The notes: generated from the sequence alone by a model not told the origin. Positions 7,381 through 14,243 are shown, counted from the first letter of the stretch. The stretch: DNA of 15,400 bases from an uncultured Lachnospiraceae bacterium (GCA_902783095.1 CACZPX010000107.1:1-15400), one strand, 5' to 3'. Numbers and translations: made by a program.

Positions 7381-8805
7381 TTACTTTGCCAGCAGGATCT
7401 CCACGGCTTCCTTCAGCGTCTCCGCCTCGCCCACGTTGCCCGGGAAGATCACGTACGGGATATGCGGGAAGCGGGAGTCGTCGCCGGTCTGCCACACCGG
7501 GATGCCGGGACGGATCTGGCCCAGCACGTTGGCCTTCTTCACGGCCAGTGCCTTGGTGCCCACGTCGCTGGAGGTGATGCCGCCCTTGGCGATCACAAAG
7601 CTGGGGGTGACGGACAGTCTGCCCACCAGGGACTGCACGGCGTCGGAGATGCGCACGGACAGCCGCAGCTCGTCCTCCTTGTTGCCGGTGTCCGCCGTGA
7701 TCAGCGCACGGGTGGTGTAGCAGCACACGGTCTTTCCGGCCGCGATGCACTTGTTTTCCAGATCCAGGCAGCGCTGCACTTCGGCCGCAAAGGCAGCCTC
7801 GTCGCGCACCAGCGTGGCGTCCAGTTCGATAAACTCAATGTCCTTTAAGGTCTTTAAGCATTCCAGCTGCTTGGTGGTCTTTTCCGTGTGGGAACCCACC
7901 ACGATCACGCCGCCGTTGTCCGTCTCGGTCTGCACCATCTTCTCGCGGGTCAGCAGGGGCTGGTCCGTCACGCCGCCCATCACCTTCACGATGGCCGCCG
8001 CCGTGCGGAACATGAACACCTTGCCGGCCTTCATGGCGCGGTACAGGGCAACGCAGAACACCTTCACGTCGATATAGTCCACGGCGTTCACGACGATCTT
8101 GTTGAAGTCCTTCACCGCCATCAGCTGCGCCTGGATCTTGTCGTAGGCCTGGCTGCGCAGGTCCGCCAGGGAGATGCCCACCACGTCCTTCGCCTTGAAG
8201 GCGCCGCCGGTCTTCTCCTCCACGTAGTCGGGCATGGTGGCCGCCGTATAGCCGAAGGTCTTGTCCTTTGCGAACTCCGTCTCGTTGGCCGGCACCAGCT
8301 CGCTGCCGTACTTGACGTAGTGCACGTTGTCGATGGTGAAGCGGCCGCCCTCCTTAAAGAACGGGCAAAGGATCTCGCCGTCGATCTGCTTGCCGGTGTA
8401 CTTTTCGTAGTCTTCGCGCAGCAGCATCGTCTCCAGCGGATAGTGACCGCGCAGCGTGCTGTCGCTGCGGCTGATGAAAATGTACTCCCTGCCGGTCTCG
8501 CGCGCGACCTCGTCCACGACCGCCGCGATCTCGTGATGCGCCTTCGTGGTCTGCTCCGCCGTAAAGCCGCGGGAGTTGGTCATGATATAGAACAGGTTAT
8601 TCGCTTCCTCAAAGCCCTGGCGGATGCTGTCCTTGTCCCAGTTGGTGTACACGCTGATGTCGTGCACGGTCTGCACGCCGGTGGGATCGTCGTCCAGGAC
8701 CACGATCTTCTTGTTGTTTTCCGCGATCTCCGCGTTTAAGAGCGCGTCCACCGCCGCAGCATCCACCGCCGGGTAGCTCTCCAGGACCTTCGCGTCAAGC
8801 TTCAT
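7381..8805 (-). CDS. Four-carbon acid sugar kinase, DUF1537 (long form)
   Basis: This second DUF1537 protein has 474 residues and diverges strongly from the neighbouring 434-residue one. It has an extra N-terminal helix-rich segment of about 30 residues before KIVVLDDDPTGVQTVHD (33-49). Next come MTNSRG (75-80) and SRSDSTLRGHYPLE (112-125), the same substrate-site blocks as its paralogue with aspartates and the STLRG core kept. An insert around 135-200 is longer than in the short form. The C-terminal nucleotide-binding part shows VVGSHTEKT (302-310), TADTGNKEDELRLS (370-383) and AKGGITSSDVGTKAL (406-420). Key motifs are intact, so it should be an active kinase. It follows the dehydrogenase gene by 3 bases, with AAGGGGGA as ribosome binding site, so the two are probably co-translated. 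It may act on the dehydrogenase product or on a different stereoisomer than the short kinase. This is unproven. Confidence 0.87.
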   Translation of the reverse strand: MKLDAKVLESYPAVDAAAVDALLNAEIAENNKKIVVLDDDPTGVQTVHDISVYTNWDKDSIRQGFEEANNLFYIMTNSRGFTAEQTTKAHHEIAAVVDEVARETGREYIFISRSDSTLRGHYPLETMLLREDYEKYTGKQIDGEILCPFFKEGGRFTIDNVHYVKYGSELVPANETEFAKDKTFGYTAATMPDYVEEKTGGAFKAKDVVGISLADLRSQAYDKIQAQLMAVKDFNKIVVNAVDYIDVKVFCVALYRAMKAGKVFMFRTAAAIVKVMGGVTDQPLLTREKMVQTETDNGGVIVVGSHTEKTTKQLECLKTLKDIEFIELDATLVRDEAAFAAEVQRCLDLENKCIAAGKTVCCYTTRALITADTGNKEDELRLSVRISDAVQSLVGRLSVTPSFVIAKGGITSSDVGTKALAVKKANVLGQIRPGIPVWQTGDDSRFPHIPYVIFPGNVGEAETLKEAVEILLAK

Positions 8806-8808
8806 ATT

Positions 8809-9699
8809 TTATTCCCCCTTCTTTTCCACCTTTACGTCCGCCAGCGCCTCAAAGTACTGCACGATGCCGGAGTGATCGTCCATCATGTGGCCGTGTACCT
8901 TTAAGGTCTGCATGATCTCATACAGCTGCGCGGTGTAGGGGATGGGCGCGTCGATGGCGTGCGCGGTCTTCACCACGTTGGTGATGTCCTTGTGGTTGAC
9001 CTTGATGGTGCCGCCCGGAACAAAGTTGCGGTTGTACATCATCGGGGCCTTGGCGTCCAATACGGCGGAACCCGCCAGACCGGTGCGGATGGCCTTGTAG
9101 ACCTTTTCCGGATCGGCGCCGGCCTTCACCGCGAAGGTCAGGGCTTCGGACACGACGGCGATATTGTTGTTCACGATGATCTGGTTGGCCAACTTGGTGA
9201 TGCTGCCGCTGCCGCAGCCGCCGGTCAGCAGGATGGAGGAGGCGTAGGGCTGCATCACCTCTTTGGCCTTCTCAAACACCGGCTCGTCGCCGCCCACCAT
9301 GATGGCCAGCGTGCCGGCCTTGGCGCCGGGTTCGCCGCCGGATACCGGAGCGTCCAGAAAGTCCACGCCGATCTCCTTCAGTTTGTCATAGCACTCGTGC
9401 GACTCGACCGGGGTGACCGAGCTGTGGTCCACCACGATGCTGCCGGGCTTTAAGTGCGCCGCCACGCCGTCCTCGCCGAACAGTACGGACTGCACGATGG
9501 CGCCCGTGGGCAGGATGGTCATCACGATATCGCACTGTTCACCGATCTGGGCGTATGTGCCGGTCTTGGCGCCGTCCGCCACCAGTTCCTGTACCGGGAC
9601 CGGATTTAAGTCCGATACCATAACGTCCAGGCCCGCTGCGACCAGGTGCTTTGCCATAGGACGCCCCATAATGCCGAGTCCGATAAATCCTACTTTCAT
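8809..9699 (-). CDS. Beta-hydroxyacid dehydrogenase, LtnD/GarR type
   Basis: This 296-residue NAD(P)-dependent dehydrogenase is of the 3-hydroxyisobutyrate dehydrogenase family. The Rossmann start FIGLGIMGRPMAKHL (5-19) is followed by Asp30, which suggests NAD preference. The substrate signature DAPVSGGEPGAKAGTLAIMVGG lies at 116-137 (with Ser-Gly-Gly at 120-122). The catalytic lysine is Lys169 in GSITKLANQI, and the C-terminal HKDI is at 236-239. The length is typical. In this family GarR reduces tartronate semialdehyde to D-glycerate and LtnD oxidises L-threonate at C2. The kinase and PdxA2 neighbours favour a tetronate substrate, but no OtnI or OtnC gene is present to complete the LtnD route. 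Its ATG overlaps the stop codon of the preceding membrane protein gene (ATGA, 9696-9699), implying translational coupling. Confidence 0.88.
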   Translation of the reverse strand: MKVGFIGLGIMGRPMAKHLVAAGLDVMVSDLNPVPVQELVADGAKTGTYAQIGEQCDIVMTILPTGAIVQSVLFGEDGVAAHLKPGSIVVDHSSVTPVESHECYDKLKEIGVDFLDAPVSGGEPGAKAGTLAIMVGGDEPVFEKAKEVMQPYASSILLTGGCGSGSITKLANQIIVNNNIAVVSEALTFAVKAGADPEKVYKAIRTGLAGSAVLDAKAPMMYNRNFVPGGTIKVNHKDITNVVKTAHAIDAPIPYTAQLYEIMQTLKVHGHMMDDHSGIVQYFEALADVKVEKKGE

Positions 9700-10232
9700 T
9701 GTTCTTTCTCCTCTCGATCTTCTTTTAACGCGTGAAAGCGGTCGCGGATCCGCCCGTAGACCTCGTCAAACGCCTGCTCGGCCGCCTCCCCCCTGCGGGC
9801 CTCGGCGATCGGGTGTCTGGTCCCCGAACGGTCCGTTAAAAACAGTACCTTGCGCGCCTCTCCTGCCAGGCCCACCTCAAACTTGTCCATTTGGGCGAGC
9901 GGGTAGATCTGCAGGGACGGCCGCTCCAAAATGGCGTAATCCGCGGTCAGCACCAAAGAAAAGGCCTCCCAGTATCTGCCGCCGCCCCGGGACAGCTCCT
10001 TTTCCAGCGCCTCCCGGTTTGCGATCTTTGCCAGTTCTTCCCGGAAGCGTCTCTGCTGCAGAAACAGCGCGGCAGCCATCACCGCCGCCATGCACAAAAA
10101 GACCCAGCCCATCCCCTGTTTCGCGATCAGCAGCACCGCTGCCGCGACCAAAAGAGAAGCACATACCGTCATACTGACCCGCAGTCTGCTCTTCTGATCT
10201 TTCAGGATCTGGTCCAGGTCTCTTGTCATCAC
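9696..10232 (-). CDS. Unrecognised two-TM membrane protein, first gene of the operon
   Basis: I do not recognise this 178-residue protein. It has a short basic N-terminus, two adjacent hydrophobic segments (about 22-38 and 42-60) joined by a tight turn, then an arginine-rich stop-transfer run (QQRRFREE). A 115-residue soluble tail follows, probably cytoplasmic by the positive-inside rule. The tail starts with a charged helix (62-84). It continues with alternating hydrophobic strands (WEAFSLVLTADYAILERPSLQIYPLAQMDK, in parts, 88-117; KVLFLTDRSGTRHPIAEA, 128-145) that recall small PH-like membrane-associated folds, and ends in a charged helix. The ATG at 10232 follows CCGGAGG by 6 bases. A second ATG at 10229 is also possible. 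The stop overlaps the dehydrogenase start. Its place suggests a role tied to the operon (sensor, transporter accessory) or a housekeeping envelope gene that leads the transcript. Function is unknown. Confidence 0.75.
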   Translation of the reverse strand: MMTRDLDQILKDQKSRLRVSMTVCASLLVAAAVLLIAKQGMGWVFLCMAAVMAAALFLQQRRFREELAKIANREALEKELSRGGGRYWEAFSLVLTADYAILERPSLQIYPLAQMDKFEVGLAGEARKVLFLTDRSGTRHPIAEARRGEAAEQAFDEVYGRIRDRFHALKEDREEKEQ

Positions 10233-10262
10233 GAGCCTCCGGAAACGTTCGTTATGTATAAT

Positions 10263-10271
10263 ATTTTACCA
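10263..10271 (-). promoter_or_regulatory. Extended -10 promoter of the six-gene operon
   Basis: On the minus strand TGG-TAAAAT (10271-10263) is an extended -10 element (TG, one base, then 5 of 6 to TATAAT). No good -35 lies 17-18 bases upstream, which is tolerated with extended -10 promoters. Transcription would start near 10256, about 24 bases before the first ATG. It lies in the most AT-rich pocket of the region, and no other promoter-like pair stands out in the 139-base gap. Confidence 0.5.
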
Positions 10272-10339
10272 TATCATTCCGTGTTTAAGCAGTAGCAGAA
10301 TCGATAATAATGCAAACAAATCCGGATGCCTGTTATCGG

Positions 10340-10370
10340 AAAAAGCAATAACGTTGCCAAACCTGCCGGT
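10340..10370 (-). terminator. Weak hairpin plus T-run after fbp
   Basis: On the minus strand, a few bases after the fbp stop codon, AAACC/GGTTT (around 10358-10371) and then GCAA/TTGC (10357-10345) form small stems followed by TTTTT (10344-10340). The stems are short, so termination may be partial and some fbp transcripts could continue into the downstream operon. Confidence 0.35.
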
Positions 10371-10371
10371 T

Positions 10372-12327
10372 TCAGCCGCGCCGCTTGGCCTCTTCCTTGA
10401 TCAGTCCCTGCCGGTAGCAGTCCAGCAGTTCCTTCAGATCTTCGATGTTCCGTTCGATCACCTTGCCCTGATCGGTGTCGCGCACCAGCAGCCGGTGCGG
10501 CATGGTCTCCGTCACCTGCAGTTCCGGTGAATTCTCCCCGCCTTCCACGAATTCACGATGCTCCGCCAGCGCGATGCTGCGCGAGCCGAACATCAGCGTA
10601 TAGCCCGCGATGCCGGTCTTTTTATGGTAGGCCTTGGACAGGCCGCCGTCGATCACGTAGAGCTTGCCGTTGGCCTTGACCGGCTTTTCGCCCTTGGCCA
10701 CCTTCACCGGAACGTGCCCGTTGATGATGTGGCCGCGCGCCGGATCGATCCCGAACTCCGCAAAGATGCGGTCGCAGGTCTCCGGCTCGTGCGAGAACCG
10801 GTAGTAGGCGTTGTAATGCTCCACCGACAGCGACGGTTCCTCTATAAAGATATGCTCGAACGTCGCCATCTTGTCCTTGCCGAACAGCGGCGAGATGGGG
10901 CCGCTCCACAGATACCACAGCAGATCCACCGCGTCCTGCTTGCGCTCAGGCGCCTCGTCCGAATCCAGGAAATAGGCGTCGACGATGCGCCCCTCCAGGT
11001 AGTCCATCAGCGCCTTGCCGGAAAACGCGCCGTCCGCCGTCTGCCACACGATAAAGTTGCCGTCTTCGTCCATGGGGATGCAGCCGTGGAACAGCAGGTT
11101 CCCGTTGCAGATCTTGTACATGGAGCCGTGCGAATAGATGTAGCGGATGTGCCGCTGCAGCCGGTTGGAGTGCAGGAAGGAGTAGGTGAGCGTCTCCATC
11201 AGCGCAGCCTCCTGCGGGCTCAGCGCGTACGGGTCCGCGGGGTCGACGGTGGGGAAGTTCGTATCCTTTAAGGGATAGGTGGTCCCGAAATAGTCGATGG
11301 TGCCCTTTTCGTAGTCGATCCGGTGCAGCATCAGCCGGTCGTCCTGGTTGTACTCCGGATGCCGTTTGATCAGCTGCCCCTCCAGCTTGAGCTCGATGAT
11401 GGTGATGGCCTTGGTCATTTTGGCGGCCAGCTCCGGGTCCACCGAGTCGTATTCGTTCTTGTCCAGCAGGTGCGGCTTAAAGCAGGTGCAGGGATCGTCC
11501 CCGTACACGTCCGCCGCGAACATGGAGAGCGGGCGCAGGTTGATGCCGTAGCCGTCTTCCAGCACGTCAAAGGAATTGTAGCTGGTGGCGATGCGCAGCA
11601 CCGTTGCGATGCAGGCGCCGTTGCCGCAGGCCGCGCCCATCCAGCTCGCGTCGTGGTTGCCCCACTGCAGGTCCACGTCGTGGAACTTCATCAGTTCGTC
11701 CACCACGTAGTCCGCGCGCGGGCCGCGGTCGAACAGGTCGCCGATGATGTGCAGACTGTCGATCAGCAGGCTGTGCACCAGGTCGCAGAGCGCCACGATA
11801 AAGTCCTCCGCGGCCTCCGTGGCGATCACCGCGCCTATGATCTCCTGATAATACAGCTTCTTGTTGGGCTCCGTCTCGTCGATGTGCAGCAGCTCGTCGA
11901 TGGCGTAGGCGAAGGTCTGCGAGATCTCCTTGCGCACCTTGCTGCGGGTGAATTTGGAGCCCGCCATGCGGCAGACGATCACCAGCTGGTGGATGGTGAT
12001 GCGGTACCACTCGTCGGTGACGGTCTTCTCCCGGTGCATTCTTGCCAGCGTCTCCGTGGGATAGTAGATCAGGTTGGCCAGCGCCAGCTGATCGGCCTCC
12101 GACATATAGTTGCCGAACACCTCGCGGATGCGCGCGCGCACCACGCCGGAGGCGCTGCGCAGCAGATGGATGAAGCTGCGGTACTCCCCGTGGATGTCCG
12201 AGAAAAAGTATTCGTTGCCCTTGGGCAGGCCCAGAATGGCGCTCAGGTTGATGATCTCCGCGGCGCAGCTTGCCGCGTCGGGAAACTCGTGTCCCAGCAG
12301 TTTCAAATAATCCAGATCTCTTGTCAT
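10372..12327 (-). CDS. fbp: Class III fructose-1,6-bisphosphatase
   Basis: This 651-residue enzyme hydrolyses fructose 1,6-bisphosphate to fructose 6-phosphate, the committed step of gluconeogenesis. It belongs to the large FBPase class III of Firmicutes (about 640-670 residues), with a calcineurin-like metallophosphoesterase core. The metal-site blocks are FFSDIHGEYRSF (41-52, Asp44 and His46), GDLFDRGPRADYV (196-208) and WGNHDASWMGAACGNG (222-237). Near the C-terminus are INGHVPVKVAKGEKP and VIDGGLSKAYHKKTGIAGYT. The open frame extends upstream to 12447, but the ATG at 12327 is preceded by AAGGAGT and matches the family N-terminus (MTRDLDYLKLLGHEFP), so the 40-residue extension is rejected. 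A folded leader precedes the gene. It allows growth on three-carbon products such as the dihydroxyacetone phosphate made by the adjacent operon, a fitting but unproven link. Confidence 0.95.
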   Translation of the reverse strand: MTRDLDYLKLLGHEFPDAASCAAEIINLSAILGLPKGNEYFFSDIHGEYRSFIHLLRSASGVVRARIREVFGNYMSEADQLALANLIYYPTETLARMHREKTVTDEWYRITIHQLVIVCRMAGSKFTRSKVRKEISQTFAYAIDELLHIDETEPNKKLYYQEIIGAVIATEAAEDFIVALCDLVHSLLIDSLHIIGDLFDRGPRADYVVDELMKFHDVDLQWGNHDASWMGAACGNGACIATVLRIATSYNSFDVLEDGYGINLRPLSMFAADVYGDDPCTCFKPHLLDKNEYDSVDPELAAKMTKAITIIELKLEGQLIKRHPEYNQDDRLMLHRIDYEKGTIDYFGTTYPLKDTNFPTVDPADPYALSPQEAALMETLTYSFLHSNRLQRHIRYIYSHGSMYKICNGNLLFHGCIPMDEDGNFIVWQTADGAFSGKALMDYLEGRIVDAYFLDSDEAPERKQDAVDLLWYLWSGPISPLFGKDKMATFEHIFIEEPSLSVEHYNAYYRFSHEPETCDRIFAEFGIDPARGHIINGHVPVKVAKGEKPVKANGKLYVIDGGLSKAYHKKTGIAGYTLMFGSRSIALAEHREFVEGGENSPELQVTETMPHRLLVRDTDQGKVIERNIEDLKELLDCYRQGLIKEEAKRRG

Positions 12328-12338
12328 AGTCACTCCTT

Positions 12339-12395
12339 GCCGCGGGCGGGGTAAATTCCCCGTATCTTCGCGGCCGTCCGTCCCGCTTCTGCGGG
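12339..12395 (-). promoter_or_regulatory. Structured leader of fbp
   Basis: Directly before the AAGGAGT ribosome binding site of fbp, GCCGCG/CGCGGC (12369-12374 with 12339-12344) encloses CGGGG/CCCCG (12347-12351 with 12358-12362), a two-part stem with a 6-base loop. A second hairpin CCCGC-AGAA-GCGGG precedes it (12382-12395, minus-strand sense). The stem ends at the edge of the ribosome binding site. This could be a translational control element or only a GC-rich spacer. I do not recognise it as a named riboswitch. Confidence 0.45.
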
Positions 12396-12479
12396 TCCCT
12401 TGCCATGATACTACAAAACGTGCGCGGCAGGTAGCGGTTTTTGGCAATGCCCCCTACCGCATGAAGACATGAGACACGT

Positions 12480-12603
12480 GAAGACGCGGGGACGGTCCTT
12501 CGCGTCCTCACCGGTTCGAGGTGAATGAAGACACGGGGACCGTCCCCGCGTCCTCGCTCACCGATTCGAGATGAGGACAGAAAGGACCGTCCCCGCGTCC
12601 TCA
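12480..12603 (-). repeat. Cluster of three palindromic repeat units (REP-like)
   Basis: The 19-base core GGACCGTCCCCGCGTCCTC occurs identically at 12537-12555 and 12584-12602 and, inverted with one change, at 12480-12498. Each core sits in a hairpin: 12480-12488 with 12501-12509; 12527-12540 with 12542-12555; and 12573-12578 with 12597-12602. The units are spaced 46-47 bases apart. The linkers TCACCGGTTCGAGGTG (12508) and TCACCGATTCGAGATG (12558) are also repeats. The cluster fills the amidase-fbp gap and its last unit supplies two bases of the amidase stop codon. From memory, GGGGACGGTYC palindromes are dispersed in many clostridial genomes, some beside RAYT-type transposases. No such gene is in this window. 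Confidence 0.8.
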
Positions 12604-14004
12604 GAACGGCATCTCTACCCAAGCCGGGCGGTTTTCAATGCCCAGCGCCTGCTGCAGTATATACGCCGCGTGCAGCAGCGCCGCCTCGCCGTAGGGCTTG
12701 CCCAGCAGCTGGTAGCTGAGGGGTGCAAACAGGTCCTCCGTCACCTTTACCGCGGGCAGGCTCAGGCAGGGGTTGCCGGACACCGGCGCCAGATTTCCCT
12801 GCGGGAATTTCCCGGCGCACAGCAGGCAGTCCACGCCCGCCGCCTCCATCGCGCCGTCCAGAAGCAGGTGCGCGTCCCGCTCCACCTCCAGGCGGTGCAG
12901 GATATACGCACTGTCCGCAAGTCTGCCGTCGGTCGCGTCGCTGGCGTCCAGCAGATCCTGCCCGTACCGCAGGCACTGCGCGCGGTGCGCGTTGTTGAAC
13001 GCGATCACGTCCCCAAGGCAGCGGCACGCCGCGTCATGCTGCGACAGGTACAGGTCCAGGCCGTATTTGAATTCTTCGGGGAACAGTTCCCAGTCCTTCA
13101 GGCGCGTGTCCGCGAAATCCGTAAACTTCAGGGTCACGCCGGCGTTTCGCAGGATCCTCTCCGCGCGGTCCAGACAGGCCAGCGCGTCCTCGTCCGCGCC
13201 GTTTCGGCAGATCCCCACCGTAAGACCGGTTCCGTCCGGGTCCAGCGCCGCCGTATAATCCGCCGGTCTGCAGTTTTCCGTAGCCGCGTCCGCCCCGTCC
13301 GGGCCGGCGATCACCTGCAGCACCAGCGCCAGATCCTCCACGCAAGTCCCCATGGGGCCCGCGGTGTCCTGCACATGGCTGATGGGCACGATACCCGTGC
13401 GCGGCACCAGCCCCACCGTCGGTTTTATGGTGCAGACGGCGTTGACCGCGGCCGGAAACATCAGCGAACCGTCCGTCTCCGTGCCGATGGTGACCGGGGC
13501 GAACCGCGCGGATACCGCCACCGCTGAGCCGGACGAGCTGCCGGACGGGTTCACCGTCGGATCGTACGCGTGCAGCACCTGCCCGCCGCGCGAACTGTAG
13601 CCGGATGGCGCCTTCATGGCCATAAAGTGCGCGAACTCGGAAAGGTTCGTCTTGCCGAGGATCAGCGCGCCCGCCTTGCGCAGCCTGGCGGCGACCGGCG
13701 CGTCTTCCCGCGCGATCAGGTCGTTCAGGGCCAGCGAACCGGCCGTGGTATGCAGGCCCTTCACGTCGATGTTGTCCTTTAACAGCACCGGAATGCCGTG
13801 CAGCGGGCCGCGCACCTTGCCGGCGCGCAGTTCATCGTCCAGTGCCCGCGCCGAAAACAGCACGTTCGGATCCAGCTCCGCCACGCTGTTTAGGCCTTTC
13901 CCGGCCCGGTCGTTCTTCGCGATCGCCCGCAGGCAGGCCTCTGCGAGATTTATACAGGTGAGTTTGCCGCTCCGCAGCTGCTCTGACAGCTCTCTGATAT
14001 TCAT
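12601..14004 (-). CDS. Amidase-signature family hydrolase (peptide amidase-like)
   Basis: This 467-residue cytoplasmic enzyme (no signal peptide seen) is of the amidase signature family, which uses a Ser-cisSer-Lys triad to hydrolyse C-N amide bonds. The lysine is Lys76 in GIPVLLKDNID (70-80), the cis-serine is Ser156 in NPSGSSSGSAVAV (152-164), and the nucleophile is Ser180 in IGTETDGSLMFPA (173-185), giving the usual 24-residue interval. The TETDGS form of the nucleophile motif is that of peptide-amidase-like members rather than GatA (which reads DTGGS). No gatB or gatC is adjacent, so a tRNA amidotransferase role is unlikely. The natural substrate is unknown. The ATG follows GGAAGG. It has its own promoter and a possible operator, and is divergent from etfBA. 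The 3' end runs into the repeat cluster, which provides the stop. Confidence 0.87.
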   Translation of the reverse strand: MNIRELSEQLRSGKLTCINLAEACLRAIAKNDRAGKGLNSVAELDPNVLFSARALDDELRAGKVRGPLHGIPVLLKDNIDVKGLHTTAGSLALNDLIAREDAPVAARLRKAGALILGKTNLSEFAHFMAMKAPSGYSSRGGQVLHAYDPTVNPSGSSSGSAVAVSARFAPVTIGTETDGSLMFPAAVNAVCTIKPTVGLVPRTGIVPISHVQDTAGPMGTCVEDLALVLQVIAGPDGADAATENCRPADYTAALDPDGTGLTVGICRNGADEDALACLDRAERILRNAGVTLKFTDFADTRLKDWELFPEEFKYGLDLYLSQHDAACRCLGDVIAFNNAHRAQCLRYGQDLLDASDATDGRLADSAYILHRLEVERDAHLLLDGAMEAAGVDCLLCAGKFPQGNLAPVSGNPCLSLPAVKVTEDLFAPLSYQLLGKPYGEAALLHAAYILQQALGIENRPAWVEMPF

Positions 14005-14028
14005 ATCCGCCCTTCCTTTCCCGTAAAA

Positions 14029-14046
14029 CTGTCGGTGTCGCGACAG
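14029..14046. promoter_or_regulatory. Inverted repeat, candidate operator of the amidase gene
   Basis: CTGTCG (14029-14034) and CGACAG (14041-14046) form a perfect 6-bp dyad with a 6-base centre that itself reads into TCGCGA. It lies about 8-25 bases downstream of the predicted amidase transcription start and before the ribosome binding site. This is a position where a bound dimeric repressor would block transcription. An RNA hairpin is the alternative. No regulator gene is nearby to name a binder. Confidence 0.45.
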
Positions 14047-14060
14047 AATCGCTCACCTTT

Positions 14061-14089
14061 TTTATAGCGCAGTTTCAGGGATCGGACAA
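14061..14089 (-). promoter_or_regulatory. Promoter of the amidase gene
   Basis: On the minus strand TTGTCC (14089-14084; 4 of 6) and TATAAA (14066-14061; 5 of 6) are separated by exactly 17 bases. Transcription would start near 14054, about 50 bases before the ATG, just ahead of the inverted repeat. Confidence 0.65.
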
Positions 14090-14115
14090 CCGTTTGCAGC
14101 GCGGTTTCACGCGTT

Positions 14116-14125
14116 CTTTGCAAAG
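14116..14125. promoter_or_regulatory. Short perfect palindrome upstream of the etf promoter
   Basis: CTTTGCAAAG is a perfect 10-base palindrome 20 bases upstream of the etf -35 region and about 27 bases upstream of the amidase -35, so it could serve either gene. Its shortness makes chance occurrence quite possible. Confidence 0.2.
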
Positions 14126-14145
14126 TCCCGCATTCCGCTTGCCTC

Positions 14146-14175
14146 TGTACATCCCCGCTGGCCGGATGGTATAAT
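14146..14175 (+). promoter_or_regulatory. Promoter of etfBA
   Basis: TATAAT (14170-14175) matches the -10 consensus fully and is preceded by TGG, making an extended -10. TGTACA (14146-14151; 4 of 6) lies 18 bases upstream as -35. Transcription would start near 14182, giving a leader of about 62 bases. This is the strongest promoter in the window. Confidence 0.8.
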
Positions 14176-14192
14176 GAAAACAGTATTCCGTA

Positions 14193-14220
14193 CCGCCCGG
14201 GAGGCTCTGCCCGCAGGCGG
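14193..14220 (+). other. Hairpin in the etfB leader
   Basis: CCGCC (14193-14197) pairs with GGCGG (14216-14220), and directly inside it CGGG (14198-14201) pairs with CCCG (14210-14213), leaving a 2-base bulge and an 8-base loop. It sits in the predicted leader, 12 bases before the AGGAGG ribosome binding site, and has no T-run. It may affect RNA stability or translation. It does not match a riboswitch that I recognise. Confidence 0.4.
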
Positions 14221-14243
14221 CCGGACAGTCGCAGGAGGAATCC

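Noticed and set aside
10229..12327. Shared start ATGACAAGAGAYCTGGAY (MTRDLD) in fbp and in the membrane protein gene downstream of it
   Set aside because: The match covers only 18 bases with two differences and the proteins diverge at once. It is too short to claim duplication, though it is an odd coincidence for adjacent genes.
12328..12447. N-terminal extension of fbp by 40 residues
   Set aside because: The upstream frame is open but has no ribosome binding site and an arginine-rich, low-complexity composition. The ATG at 12327 has AAGGAGT and the family N-terminus.
12508..12525. tRNA T-arm-like sequence (GGTTCGAGGTG)
   Set aside because: No acceptor, anticodon or D arm can be formed around it, and the motif is part of the repeated linker in the palindrome cluster.
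12480..12603. CRISPR array
   Set aside because: Only three units, one inverted, with linkers that are themselves similar. CRISPR repeats are same-direction with unrelated spacers, and no cas gene is present.
12601..14004. GatA subunit of tRNA amidotransferase
   Set aside because: There is no gatC or gatB neighbour, and the nucleophile motif is TETDGS instead of DTGGS.
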